Shown: positions 25,874-33,818, counted from the first letter of the stretch. The stretch is 36,723 nt of DNA from Oscillospiraceae bacterium (GCA_015063525.1 SVTZ01000004.1:1-36723), one strand, 5' to 3'. Program-made: numbers and translations. Notes: generated by a model from the sequence alone, not told the origin.

Positions 25874-26932
25874 ATGCGTAACCTTGTAAATATTCTTGAT
25901 TTATCAACCGAGGAGATCAATGGTCTCGTTACCCTCGCCTCGGATATAATGGAAAGGCCTAAGGTGTATGCCGACAGCTGCCGCGGAAAGATCCTTGGCT
26001 CACTCTTCTTTGAGCCGTCTACAAGGACACGTCTTTCCTTCACCTCCGCTATGATGAGTCTTGGCGGTCAGGTTCTTGGCTTTGACGAGGCAGGTTCTTC
26101 TTCGGTTACAAAGGGCGAGACTGTTTCGGATACCGTCAGAATGGTAAGCGCGTACAGCGATATTATAGCTATGCGCCATCCAAAGGAGGGCGCGCCCATC
26201 GTGGCGAGCGAGGTTGCCACCGTTCCGATAATCAACGCAGGCGACGGCGGTCACTTCCATCCCACTCAGACCCTGACCGATCTGCTTACAATTCATAAGA
26301 AAAAGGGCCGATTTGACAACCTTGTTATAGGTATCTGCGGCGACCTTAAATACGGCAGGACTGTTCATTCGCTTATCGCGGCAATGTCGAGATATGAGAA
26401 CGTACGCTTCGTTCTTATCTCTCCCGAGGAACTTAGCCTTCCCGATTACGTAAAGGACGATCACCTGTTTACGGGCGGCTGCGAGTACGTTGAGACCGAA
26501 AACCTTGAGAGTGCGATACCTTCGCTTGATATTCTCTATATGACGAGAATTCAGGCAGAGCGATTTGAGTCTCGCGAGCAGTACGAGCGCCTTAAGGACT
26601 CCTACGTTCTTAACAAGTCGAAGCTTGTTATGGCAAAGGAGGATCTCTCTATAATGCATCCCCTCCCCAGAGTGAACGAGATCGACGTTGACGTTGACTC
26701 GGACGAAAGAGCCCACTACTTTGATCAGGCTATGTACGGCAGATACATAAGAATGGCTTTGATACTTATGCTTCTTGGTACAGAGGGCATTGACGACCGC
26801 CGCCTTGACGGTAAGCCCCGTCCCGGTAAGTCTTGTCATAACCCTCATTGTATCTCTCGTACCGAGCGCGGTATAAAGAAGCTCTTTGACGAATACGGAA
26901 AGTGCGTCTATTGCGATCAGTACGTAGAATAA
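25874..26932 (+). CDS. pyrB: Aspartate carbamoyltransferase catalytic chain with PyrI-like zinc tail
   Basis: Condenses carbamoyl phosphate and aspartate to carbamoyl aspartate. 352 aa, about 40 longer than usual. The catalytic core is clear: carbamoyl-phosphate loop FFEPSTRTR (Ser49-Arg53), 80s-loop [36 protein letters not shown] and [10 protein letters not shown]. These look closer to the Escherichia coli-type chain than the Bacillus type. After about residue 312 comes a tail with Cys321, Cys326, Cys344 and Cys347 (CHNPHC, then CVYC). Its spacing, C-x4-C then C-x2-C, and wording resemble the zinc site at the end of the regulatory chain PyrI (CPNSNC, then CKYC). The PyrI nucleotide domain is missing. 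AAGGAGA ribosome site; last gene of the operon. Confidence 0.93.
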   Translation: MRNLVNILDLSTEEINGLVTLASDIMERPKVYADSCRGKILGSLFFEPSTRTRLSFTSAMMSLGGQVLGFDEAGSSSVTKGETVSDTVRMVSAYSDIIAMRHPKEGAPIVASEVATVPIINAGDGGHFHPTQTLTDLLTIHKKKGRFDNLVIGICGDLKYGRTVHSLIAAMSRYENVRFVLISPEELSLPDYVKDDHLFTGGCEYVETENLESAIPSLDILYMTRIQAERFESREQYERLKDSYVLNKSKLVMAKEDLSIMHPLPRVNEIDVDVDSDERAHYFDQAMYGRYIRMALILMLLGTEGIDDRRLDGKPRPGKSCHNPHCISRTERGIKKLFDEYGKCVYCDQYVE

Positions 26933-26935
26933 ATT

Positions 26936-26991
26936 TAGAATTCGAAATTCGGAATTCGAAATTAATTGTAGGGGCGAGCATCGCTCGTCCG
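26936..26991. repeat. Candidate dispersed intergenic repeat unit
   Basis: Between the pyrB stop and the terminator lies a stretch of AATTCGAA-type repeats (26938-26963) followed by GGGGCGAGCATCGCTCGTCC (26971-26990). The second part folds as an 8-bp stem with an ATC loop and one G-U. Its style matches short dispersed intergenic elements I remember from gut Clostridia genomes, but only one copy is seen here, so the call is from memory and form. Confidence 0.45.
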
Positions 26992-27004
26992 ATTTGACGA
27001 TAAT

Positions 27005-27040
27005 AAAAAGGACTCACATCATTTTGTGAGTCCTTTTTTA
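27005..27040. terminator. Bidirectional terminator of pyr operon and asnA operon
   Basis: Perfect 14-bp stem AAAAAGGACTCACA / TGTGAGTCCTTTTT (27005-27018 with 27025-27038), T run on each side. It separates the converging operons. Confidence 0.92.
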
Positions 27041-27077
27041 GTGCAGCTTTACGCTGCTTTGCAAAAGAGAAAATGCT

Positions 27078-28085
27078 TTACAGCAACTTTATTCCTGCCG
27101 CCTTGCAGCCTTCTATAGTTTCCTTGTCCCAGATGCTTGACTGCACCTCACCGATATGAGCCGAGCCCATCATCAGCATACATAGGCGTGACTGTCCTAT
27201 ACCGCCGCCAATGGTCAGAGGGAGCTCGCCTGAGAGCAGTCTTTTGTGGAAGGGGAGCGATCTTCGGTCGTTGCATCCTCTCTCGTTTAGCTGACGGTCA
27301 AGCGACTCTGCGTCAACGCGTATTCCCATCGATGATATCTCGAATGCGCGTCCGAGAACCTCGTTGTAGAATAGAATATCTCCATTAAGCTGCCAGTCGT
27401 CGTAGTCGGGCGCGCGTCCGTCGTGAGGCCTTCCGCTTCTGAGCCTTCCGCCAATCTGCATTAAGAGAACGGTACCATGCTTTTTGGTTATGGCATCCTC
27501 GCGCTCCTTTGGAGAAAGCTCAGGATACATCTCTTCAAGCTCGGAGGTCGTTATGGCGAGCATATTACGGTTGAGTTTTACGTTAAGCTCGGGGAAATCC
27601 ACCTTTAAAAGCTCGTTTACGTCGCAAATAACGTTCACTATTTTTTGCGCCACGTCCTTCAGGTGGTCTAGAGTCCTGTCGTCCTCTGTGATAACCTTCT
27701 CCCAATCCCATTGGTCAACGTAAATAGAGTGAATATTGTCAAGCTCCTCGTCGCGCCTTATGGCGTTCATATCGGTGTAAAGGCCGTTGCCAACGTAAAA
27801 ATGATATTCGTGCAGGGCAAGGCGCTTCCATTTTGCCAGCGAATGTACGACCTGCGCGCTCTCGCCTACAGCAGGTACGTCAAAGCTTACGGGACGCTCG
27901 ATGCCGTTCAGGTTGTCGTTAAGACCGGAGGCTTCCGTAACGAATAATGGCGCTGAAACGCGCTTTAAATTTAATGCCGCTGCAAGTCTCGTCTGAAAGC
28001 TCTCTTTTATAAATGATATTGCCTTCTGCGTTTTATAAACGTCAAGAGGCGATCTGTAGTTTTCGGGAATATAAAGCTTGTTCAT
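27078..28085 (-). CDS. asnA: Aspartate-ammonia ligase (asparagine synthetase A)
   Basis: Makes asparagine from aspartate, ammonia and ATP in the cytosol; fold related to class II aminoacyl-tRNA synthetases. 335 aa, the normal size. Diagnostic blocks: NDNLNGIERPVSF, VHSLAKWKR, YVDQWDWEK, then RAPDYDDWQLNGDIL, ELSSMGIRVDAE-like FEISSMGIRVDAES, and TIGGGIGQSRLCML. The start lies 17 bases from the cyclophilin lipoprotein stop, so it is probably the last gene of the DUF1934-holA-cyclophilin-asnA run, though a promoter of its own cannot be excluded. No T-box or other leader is visible. Confidence 0.96.
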   Translation of the reverse strand: MNKLYIPENYRSPLDVYKTQKAISFIKESFQTRLAAALNLKRVSAPLFVTEASGLNDNLNGIERPVSFDVPAVGESAQVVHSLAKWKRLALHEYHFYVGNGLYTDMNAIRRDEELDNIHSIYVDQWDWEKVITEDDRTLDHLKDVAQKIVNVICDVNELLKVDFPELNVKLNRNMLAITTSELEEMYPELSPKEREDAITKKHGTVLLMQIGGRLRSGRPHDGRAPDYDDWQLNGDILFYNEVLGRAFEISSMGIRVDAESLDRQLNERGCNDRRSLPFHKRLLSGELPLTIGGGIGQSRLCMLMMGSAHIGEVQSSIWDKETIEGCKAAGIKLL

Positions 28086-28102
28086 AACTCTTGCCTTTTA
28101 AT

Positions 28103-28849
28103 TTATTTGCTCCAGGAATCAAGCACTTTAATGTATTTGATAACCGGCTGATCATTCTTGCTTTCAAGCGCGCCGTTGCCGAAATACTGCCATACGTAGT
28201 GCTTGTAGGTTTGGTAATAGCTGTCAATAGTGTAATTGTTGTAATAGTCGGCATAAGCGGTCTTGGGGAAGAGGTCCTCGGTGATTTCGTCAATAACACT
28301 CATACCCTCAACAACGTAGCCAAATGCCGCGTAGCTTCCGTCAAGCGAGCTTGATGCGTCGGCGTTACAGATAAAGAACTGGCTGGATGCGCTGTCCGGC
28401 TCGTTGGATCTTGCCATAGAGATAACACCGTACTTGTGGCTGATGTCGTTTTTGTGGCCGTTTGAGGAAAATTCTCCCTTAATGTTGATCTCGTTACCGT
28501 TTTCGTCCTCGTGTCCGCCGGTACCGTCAGCCTTAGGATCGCCGCCCTGAACCATAAAGTCCTTGATAATTCTGTGGAAGGTCAGTCCGTCATAGAAGCC
28601 CTCTTTAACAAGCGAGATAAAGTTAGCAACAGTTACGGGAGCTGTCGTTGCATCAAGTAGAATAACAAGTCTTCCGTAGTCCTCAACACACATTTCAACA
28701 TACTTTACATCTCTTCCCGAAATATCTCTCGTATCAAGATATTCGCAGGCACCTGTGCCCATTTTGTTGGTCTTTTCACAGGATGAAAGCGACAGCATAC
28801 ATCCTAAAATAAGCGTAAGCGAAAGTGCAAAGCTAATAATTTTCTTCAT
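28103..28849 (-). CDS. Cyclophilin-type peptidyl-prolyl isomerase lipoprotein
   Basis: Catalyses cis-trans isomerisation at proline, here on the outer face of the membrane. The track starts at 28930 inside holA; the real start is the ATG at 28849, with AAGAAGGG upstream, giving 248 aa. It opens with KK and a hydrophobic core, then the lipobox LSSC (Cys24). The cyclophilin domain follows from about residue 50: FHRIIKDFMVQGGDP with its active-site Arg, Phe and Gln, SSQFFIC, and LDGSYAAFG. The region DENGNEINIKGEFSSNGHKN is the usual bacterial loop. It is 34 bases after holA in a likely operon. Client proteins are unknown. Confidence 0.93.
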   Translation of the reverse strand: MKKIISFALSLTLILGCMLSLSSCEKTNKMGTGACEYLDTRDISGRDVKYVEMCVEDYGRLVILLDATTAPVTVANFISLVKEGFYDGLTFHRIIKDFMVQGGDPKADGTGGHEDENGNEINIKGEFSSNGHKNDISHKYGVISMARSNEPDSASSQFFICNADASSSLDGSYAAFGYVVEGMSVIDEITEDLFPKTAYADYYNNYTIDSYYQTYKHYVWQYFGNGALESKNDQPVIKYIKVLDSWSK

Positions 28850-28883
28850 TTTTGTAAACCCTTCTTTGCAAAAATATAGTGTT

Positions 28884-29912
28884 CTATAGATATCTTGAAA
28901 TAAACAACTCGATTGCAGTGTAGCCGACAACTCCGCCGTATTTTGATGCCGCGTCTGCCTCGGCGAGCGATTTCAGTATTTCTCTCAGACGGTCTGAGCC
29001 GTACCTTTTTGCCGCCGTAACGTAGATCTTCAGCTTGTACTCGTTCATCTTGAGAACTTCGTTTATGTCTCCTCGGTCAAGCCCCTCGTCAAGAAGGTGG
29101 GACACCGCGCAGAGATCGTCGAAGGTTTTGGCTATCATACCCATAATTATTGTGGGATCAACTCGTCTGAGCTTCATCTCCTCTAGGGCAAGATATGCCT
29201 TCTGCCTGCTTCTGTCGAGAATAGCATTAGACAGTGCAAAGGTATCGCATTCGGGTGTGGAGGAGGAAACCTCGTCTACATCCTCCGGCGTAACTATGCT
29301 TTTGCCTCTTGATAGGGCAAGGGCGCAGAGCTTCTCAACCTCGCCTGCCAGCACGTCCATAGACCTACCTGAGCGAAAGACAAGAGCCTTCACCGTCTCA
29401 AGTCCGACTGTAACGCCGTGAGCGTCAAAGTGCTTCTTAAGCCAAGCGTAAAGCTGGTTTTCGCTTGATTTTTCAAATTTAAGAATGTTGATTATCTTGT
29501 CAAACCGCTTGACAAAGGCCGACGGCTTTTTCGGACTGCCGAAATCCACTCCCTCTCCGTCTGCGGTAAAGGCAACGACAGAATATGAGTATTCCTTCGT
29601 CAGCTCCGCGATCTCCTCCAGTTGAGAGAGCTCGCCCTCCTTCATCTTGGTAAAGTCGGCGTGTCTCCACTCGATAAGCTTTAAGTCGTTCATCATCGGA
29701 GGCGCTTTTATTGCCTCGGCAATTGCCGAGAAGTCTACATCCTCGCCGTCAAAAACAGGATTGTTAAAGACGGCAAAGGCCTCGTCGCCTGCCACTGCAT
29801 CGCGCAGTGACTTAAGATAGTATCTTACAAGATAATCCTCCTCGCCTCCAAAAAGATAAACTCCGTGAAGATTGCCGGACTTAAGGTCGGATTTGAATTT
29901 TACGAGATCCAT
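28884..29912 (-). CDS. holA: DNA polymerase III subunit delta
   Basis: Clamp-loader subunit that opens the sliding clamp during replication. 342 aa, normal length. The N-terminus GVYLFGGEEDYLVRYYLKSLRDAV is the typical HolA start, without a functional Walker A, as expected of delta. Later helical segments AFVKRFDKIINILKFEKSSENQLYAWL and AYLALEEMKLRRVDPTIIMGMIA-type stretches match the family, ending with an ELFISRYL tail. Its start overlaps the DUF1934 gene by 13 bases, so translation is likely coupled. Confidence 0.93.
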   Translation of the reverse strand: MDLVKFKSDLKSGNLHGVYLFGGEEDYLVRYYLKSLRDAVAGDEAFAVFNNPVFDGEDVDFSAIAEAIKAPPMMNDLKLIEWRHADFTKMKEGELSQLEEIAELTKEYSYSVVAFTADGEGVDFGSPKKPSAFVKRFDKIINILKFEKSSENQLYAWLKKHFDAHGVTVGLETVKALVFRSGRSMDVLAGEVEKLCALALSRGKSIVTPEDVDEVSSSTPECDTFALSNAILDRSRQKAYLALEEMKLRRVDPTIIMGMIAKTFDDLCAVSHLLDEGLDRGDINEVLKMNEYKLKIYVTAAKRYGSDRLREILKSLAEADAASKYGGVVGYTAIELFISRYL

Positions 29913-30325
29913 ATTTTCATTCTCGCCGCTTTCTCGGCACCGCCTATCTTCATATTGTAGAACAGATCTATTCTTCCGCCCGTCTCGCTAAGCTCGATAC
30001 ACACACGCCTCGTCTTAACCTCTGCGTCGAATTTGTATGGAGGAACCGAATATACCGATTGGTGGGTCTCCCCCTCCTTGAAGTAAAGCTCGCTTTCAAT
30101 AGCTCCTCTGCGTCTAACGGTAACTCCGCCGCCTGAGCAGATTATTTCGGACTCGGACTCGCCGCCCTCGGTTTTTTCTTTATATGTAATTCTTACGTTT
30201 TCTTCGGATATCAGAAGAGAGCCGACCGACTCACTGACATTTCTCTCGCTCTCTCCTTCCGTAAGCCCTGCGGGGTCGAGATTGTCAATTACAGATTCGA
30301 TTTTCAAATTAACTCGTTTTAACAT
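29900..30325 (-). CDS. DUF1934 family beta-barrel protein
   Basis: A 141-aa cytosolic protein with no signal peptide. Its features match DUF1934 (YwiB-like, lipocalin-like barrel): IRITYKE-type strand (VRITYKEKTEGGES), a glycine turn, VTVRRRGAIESELYFKEGE, VYSVPPYKFDAEVKTRRVCIELSE, and the closing RIDLFYNMKIGG strand. The function of the family is not established. AGAGG precedes the ATG. It overlaps holA by 13 bases and stands first in the holA run, 18 bases beyond a terminator hairpin. Confidence 0.8.
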   Translation of the reverse strand: MLKRVNLKIESVIDNLDPAGLTEGESERNVSESVGSLLISEENVRITYKEKTEGGESESEIICSGGGVTVRRRGAIESELYFKEGETHQSVYSVPPYKFDAEVKTRRVCIELSETGGRIDLFYNMKIGGAEKAARMKIWIS

Positions 30326-30343
30326 TTTAACCTCTATAGAAAA

Positions 30344-30377
30344 GACAAAAACGGCAGTAATATCTCCCGTTTTTGTC
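30344..30377 (-). terminator. Terminator after MGS-like gene
   Basis: 11-bp stem GACAAAAACGG / CCGTTTTTGTC (30344-30354 with 30367-30377); read on the minus strand it ends in TTTTTGTCTTTT. Confidence 0.85.
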
Positions 30378-30383
30378 TATCGT

Positions 30384-30818
30384 TTATCTTAATGCTTTCT
30401 TTCTTTGGTTATACGCGCTTCTGGGATTGATAAACTCGCGCCAATCGAAGCTGCCAGCCTCGAGAGCCGTAACGAGAACCTCCGCTGTAGCAATGTTCGT
30501 TGCCAGCGGCACGTTATTTACGTCGCAAAGGCGGAAAAGATCCTGCTCAGCCTCGGAGGGATCCTTTGCGTGATCAGTACTTCTGAAATAGAAAACGAGA
30601 TCGATCTCGTTGTATGAAATTCTCGAATTGATCTGCTCTGTGCCCCCGGAGTAGCCGGGCATATAGGTCTCAATCTCAAGACCGGTAGCATCGGAAATAT
30701 ATCTTCCTGTTGTGTGGGTCGCGCAAAGATGATGCTTGCTGAGGATTCCGCAATATGCAATGCAGAACTGCGCCATTAGCTCTTTTTTGTTGTCGTCGGC
30801 AATTATTGCGATCTCCAT
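30384..30818 (-). CDS. Methylglyoxal-synthase-like protein with altered active site
   Basis: The first ATG (30833) has no ribosome site; GGGAG precedes the ATG at 30818, which gives 144 aa beginning MEIAII. The fold clearly belongs to the methylglyoxal synthase family: KKELMAQFCIAY, ATGLEIETY, RISYNEIDLVFYFR, LFRLCDVNNVPLATNIATAEVLV. However the residues that make the enzyme work are altered. The conserved AHD is ADD, the phosphate loop GTTG is HTTG, the catalytic GGDQ is GGTE, and the DPLxAxPHxPD segment is STDHAKDPSEAE, one residue shorter. This is from memory of Escherichia coli and Bacillus enzymes. I therefore infer a non-canonical or regulatory role rather than methylglyoxal synthesis. 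It is divergent from pfkA. Confidence 0.82.
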   Translation of the reverse strand: MEIAIIADDNKKELMAQFCIAYCGILSKHHLCATHTTGRYISDATGLEIETYMPGYSGGTEQINSRISYNEIDLVFYFRSTDHAKDPSEAEQDLFRLCDVNNVPLATNIATAEVLVTALEAGSFDWREFINPRSAYNQRKKALR

Positions 30819-30872
30819 AATGCTATCTCCCATCTATATTAATTAAACTCATTTTTCAAAAATATTGAAACT

Positions 30873-30901
30873 ATTATATCATTATTTAACCGATTTGTCA
30901 A
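30873..30901 (-). promoter_or_regulatory. Promoter of MGS-like gene
   Basis: Minus strand TTGACA (30896-30901), 17-base spacer, TATAAT (30873-30878), both perfect. Predicted leader of about 50 bases. It may also serve the downstream holA run by read-through. Confidence 0.88.
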
Positions 30902-31023
30902 TGATTATGCAAATATTTTAATAATGTATAATAAAAAAAACACCTTTGAATTTGTACACGTTGAACACATTTTTAGTTACAAAATCAAAAAAGACAAAAA
31001 ATTGCAAAAAAATCTTTGTTTTG

Positions 31024-31037
31024 GGATTGATAAATCC
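31024..31037. promoter_or_regulatory. Small palindrome over the pfkA -35
   Basis: GGATT-GATA-AATCC inverted repeat covers the -35 hexamer TTGATA of pfkA. It could be an operator, but a 5-base arm in AT-rich DNA is often chance. Confidence 0.25.
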
Positions 31038-31055
31038 TAAAAGATGTTGTATAAT
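31027..31055 (+). promoter_or_regulatory. Promoter of pfkA
   Basis: TTGATA (31027-31032), 17-base spacer, TATAAT (31050-31055), about 39 bases before the start codon at 31095. Confidence 0.8.
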
Positions 31056-31094
31056 AGTAAGGCAAAAATTATTTACGCGAGGACACACATAAAA

Positions 31095-32159
31095 ATGAAG
31101 AATATCAAACGTATAGGAGTACTTACCTCCGGCGGTGACGCTCCGGGAATGAACGCCGCAGTAAGAGCAGTATGCCGTACCGCCCTCACAAGAGGCGTTG
31201 AGGTAATGGGCATCTATCGCGGTTATTCGGGACTTATCGAGGGCGACATCAGACCGATGGAGATAAGAGACGTTTCCAACGTTATAAATAAGGGCGGAAC
31301 AATTCTTTATTCTGACCGCTGCCCCGAGTTTAAATATAAAGAGGTAAGAGCCAAAGGCATTGAAAATTGCAAGAAGCTTGGTATTGAGGGCATCATCTGC
31401 ATCGGCGGCGACGGCACCTTCCAGGGCGCAACTAGGCTGACTGAGGAGGGTGTACCCTGTATCGGTATTCCAGCAACGATAGACAACGACATCACCTCTA
31501 CCGACAATACTATTGGATTTGATACCGCGATGAACACCGTTATCGAGCTGGTCGACAAGCTTCGCGACACCTGCGAGTCTCACGCGAGATGCAACGTTGT
31601 TGAGGTTATGGGACGCGGCGCGGGCGATATCGCTCTTAACACCGCAATAGCATCGGGTGCAACCGCTGTCGTAGTTCCCGAGTTCCCTCACAACGACGAC
31701 TCTATATGTAAGAGAATCAAGAGGGCTAAGGAGCTTGGCAAGCGTAATTTCATCGTTATAGTTTCCGAGGGCGTCGGCAGCGAGTATGCTCCCGCATTGG
31801 CAAAGAAGATTCAGGACGATACCGGCGTTGAGACCAAGTTCGCCCGTCTTGCTCATATAGTAAGAGGCGGAAACCCTACGCTTAAGGACAGAATTCTTGC
31901 ATCAAAAATGGGTGTCTATGCTGTTGAGGAGCTTCTCAGAGGCAATTCCAACAAGGTGATCTGCGAGCGTAACGGTGATATCTGCTCGGTAAATATCAAT
32001 TATTCTCACATTATCGACAGAATGTATAAGGAAAAGCTTGAGGAAGGCGATCTTGATCAGTTCACTCCTGAGGAGATCGAGCGTATGAAGCTTGAGCTTG
32101 ATGAAAAGAGAAGTGAGCTTCTCGCTCTGTACACCACTGAAAATAAAATTAATTTGTAA
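31095..32159 (+). CDS. pfkA: 6-phosphofructokinase, ATP type
   Basis: Commits fructose 6-phosphate to glycolysis. The track ORF begins at 31044 upstream of the plausible start; I use the ATG at 31095 (354 aa) with GAGGA 11 bases upstream. Motifs: GVLTSGGDAPGMNAAVRA for ATP, GGDGTFQGA (Gly where PPi enzymes have Asp, so ATP is the likely donor), PATIDNDI for the catalytic Asp pair, and EVMGRGAGDIAL for the sugar phosphate. The chain is about 35 residues longer than the Escherichia coli enzyme; the extra is a charged helical C-terminal tail (TPEEIERMKLELDEKRSELL). Monocistronic, divergent from the MGS-like gene. Confidence 0.95.
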   Translation: MKNIKRIGVLTSGGDAPGMNAAVRAVCRTALTRGVEVMGIYRGYSGLIEGDIRPMEIRDVSNVINKGGTILYSDRCPEFKYKEVRAKGIENCKKLGIEGIICIGGDGTFQGATRLTEEGVPCIGIPATIDNDITSTDNTIGFDTAMNTVIELVDKLRDTCESHARCNVVEVMGRGAGDIALNTAIASGATAVVVPEFPHNDDSICKRIKRAKELGKRNFIVIVSEGVGSEYAPALAKKIQDDTGVETKFARLAHIVRGGNPTLKDRILASKMGVYAVEELLRGNSNKVICERNGDICSVNINYSHIIDRMYKEKLEEGDLDQFTPEEIERMKLELDEKRSELLALYTTENKINL

Positions 32160-32164
32160 AAAAT

Positions 32165-32208
32165 CCGCATTTTGTAAACAAGAACTTACAAAATGCGGTA
32201 TTTTTTGT
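32165..32208. terminator. Bidirectional terminator, pfkA and Amidase_6 gene
   Basis: Perfect 13-bp stem CCGCATTTTGTAA / TTACAAAATGCGG (32165-32177 with 32186-32198), T-rich on both 3' sides. Confidence 0.9.
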
Positions 32209-32225
32209 TTTTTGTCCAGCCAAAG

Positions 32226-32759
32226 CTATCCTTGCATAAGCCTTTCGAAGCAGGCGTCGCTCGCCTCCGGGCTTTCAAGACGTACACCGAGAATTTTGAT
32301 AAAGCGCGAGTAATCGTAATCGTAGGTGGAAAGCGGCCTTGCGTAGGCGTTGTCGGTCTGTGCAGCCACGAGAATATCTTCACCGTCGAAGCCTACCACG
32401 AGAAGTGTGTGATAGTAACCTTCCTCCTCACGGCCTAACTGAATTACGTCACCAATCTCCAGCTCGTCTGAGTTTGCAACTCTTCCGTACGGTCCGACAT
32501 CGGCATTTTCTATAATAAAATTGTAAAAAAATTCCACTCCTGTCCACGAGGGTGACCGATCGTCAAGCGAAATGAAGTACCATCCAAACGTAGGTGTATA
32601 ATTCATCTCGCAGCTTCCCGCATATATGCATTGAGATACGAAATTAGTGCAGTTTCCACCGATTCCGGCAAAGTTTCCGAAAAGGGAATTTTGTGAAAAG
32701 GCGTATTTTCTTGCGTAAGCCACGGCATTTTCTCTGATATAGGGCTTTGTTACCAGCAT
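32226..32759 (-). CDS. Amidase_6-type putative cysteine amidase
   Basis: The track start at 32771 is a TTG inside the ribosome site; GGAGG is 5 bases before the ATG at 32759, giving 177 aa. The protein matches the Amidase_6 domain: AVAYARKYAFSQN, then the catalytic cysteine in GGNCTNFVSQCIYAG (Cys37), a WYFISLDDRSPSWT segment, IGDVIQLG, and the catalytic His in YYHTLLVVG. Family members hydrolyse amide bonds, often in peptidoglycan or sporulation contexts. Unlike many members it has no signal peptide and no extra domains, so export is not supported; it may act inside the cell. Single gene between divergent and convergent neighbours. Substrate unknown. Confidence 0.85.
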   Translation of the reverse strand: MLVTKPYIRENAVAYARKYAFSQNSLFGNFAGIGGNCTNFVSQCIYAGSCEMNYTPTFGWYFISLDDRSPSWTGVEFFYNFIIENADVGPYGRVANSDELEIGDVIQLGREEEGYYHTLLVVGFDGEDILVAAQTDNAYARPLSTYDYDYSRFIKILGVRLESPEASDACFERLMQG

Positions 32760-32900
32760 TTCTTCCTCCAAATGAGTATTTTGGGCATTATTATTTTACG
32801 CCACAGCCTCTCGTTTAGTGCAACTTATTTCGGCTTTAAATATTATCGAAGCCGTCAACGTCAGAAATTTTTAAAATACGATCATTAAATGGTCATTCTA

Positions 32901-32929
32901 TTGACAAAGATAAAATTTTGTTGTAAAAT
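32901..32929 (+). promoter_or_regulatory. Promoter of lipoprotein and nuclease genes
   Basis: TTGACA (32901-32906), 17-base spacer, TAAAAT (32924-32929), about 37 bases before the ATG at 32967. Confidence 0.78.
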
Positions 32930-32966
32930 GTATTTGTAAAAATATTTAAAAATTTAGGAGACTGTT

Positions 32967-33818
32967 ATGAAGTCAATAAATAAGCTTTTGGCATTACTGC
33001 TTGCACTTATCTTTTCTCTCGGTAGCTTTGCCTCTTGTGAGCAGCTGGGAATTGGCGGTCAGCTTCCCGTTAATCCCGACGGTGAAAATGGCGAAAACGG
33101 TGAAAACACCGGAAATGAAGAAAACGGTGGGAATTCAGATGTACAGATCGACTTCGATAGGTATGTTGCAAACGTCAGCATCAGATTTGCCACAAACGAC
33201 GATAAGATGAAGGCAGCCGTTGACGCTATGGCTTCCTCTGCGGTGATAAACGTCGACAAGGAAAATATCAGCGTTAATACCGTCTCGGCGTTAAACGATA
33301 CCTCGATTGTGAATAATTACTCGCTCGTCGGAGGAGTCCTTTACCGCGGACTTTTTGTAAGTTCGGGAGAATACGCCGCTTCCTCCTATAAAAAGGCAGA
33401 TGTCTCGGATCTCAGCGCTAACAAGTTGCTTTCCGACCTCGGAACAGGTGCCAATATAGGCCTCTCTGATTTTGATACCCACGATATGAGTAAGTCGTCT
33501 GGCGGATACACATATACCTGCTCGGATATTACCGACGATGCAAGAGAAAGTCTTTGCGGGATTGTGTCCTCAAGATTCTCGAGTGTAAATTCTGCGACCG
33601 TTACTCTTGAAGCGGTTGAATATATTCTTGAGACTATCGGCGAGCTGAACGAAAGCTCGATTCTCTCATGCCATTTTACTATCGTTATGAACGGCGTCTC
33701 TTATGCTATCACAATGCGCATCTATACTGAATACGATTACACCGCAAATCCATCGATAAGCGCACCTGCAGACGCAGATGATTATCTTCAGGTAGATTAT
33801 TCCGAGGTTGTTGGTTAA
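32967..33818 (+). CDS. Hypothetical lipoprotein
   Basis: 283-aa protein with a lipoprotein signal: MKSINK, hydrophobic core, then FASC with Cys24. A low-complexity linker of Gly, Glu and Asn (GENGENGENTGNEENGGN) follows, then a soluble domain of about 220 residues with alternating strands (VSALNDTSIVNNYSLVGG, SCHFTIVMNGVSYAITM). I do not recognise the domain. AGGAGAC ribosome site. The downstream nuclease gene is 47 bases away with no terminator or clear promoter between, so the two are probably cotranscribed; that is positional inference only. Confidence 0.75.
   Translation: MKSINKLLALLLALIFSLGSFASCEQLGIGGQLPVNPDGENGENGENTGNEENGGNSDVQIDFDRYVANVSIRFATNDDKMKAAVDAMASSAVINVDKENISVNTVSALNDTSIVNNYSLVGGVLYRGLFVSSGEYAASSYKKADVSDLSANKLLSDLGTGANIGLSDFDTHDMSKSSGGYTYTCSDITDDARESLCGIVSSRFSSVNSATVTLEAVEYILETIGELNESSILSCHFTIVMNGVSYAITMRIYTEYDYTANPSISAPADADDYLQVDYSEVVG

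Noticed and set aside
27043-27057. GCAGC / GCTGC hairpin beyond the pyr terminator
   Set aside because: Five-base stem without a T run; probably incidental or a minor aid to asnA termination.
30918-31856. 312-aa minus-strand ORF across pfkA
   Set aside because: Antisense shadow of pfkA; no family resemblance.
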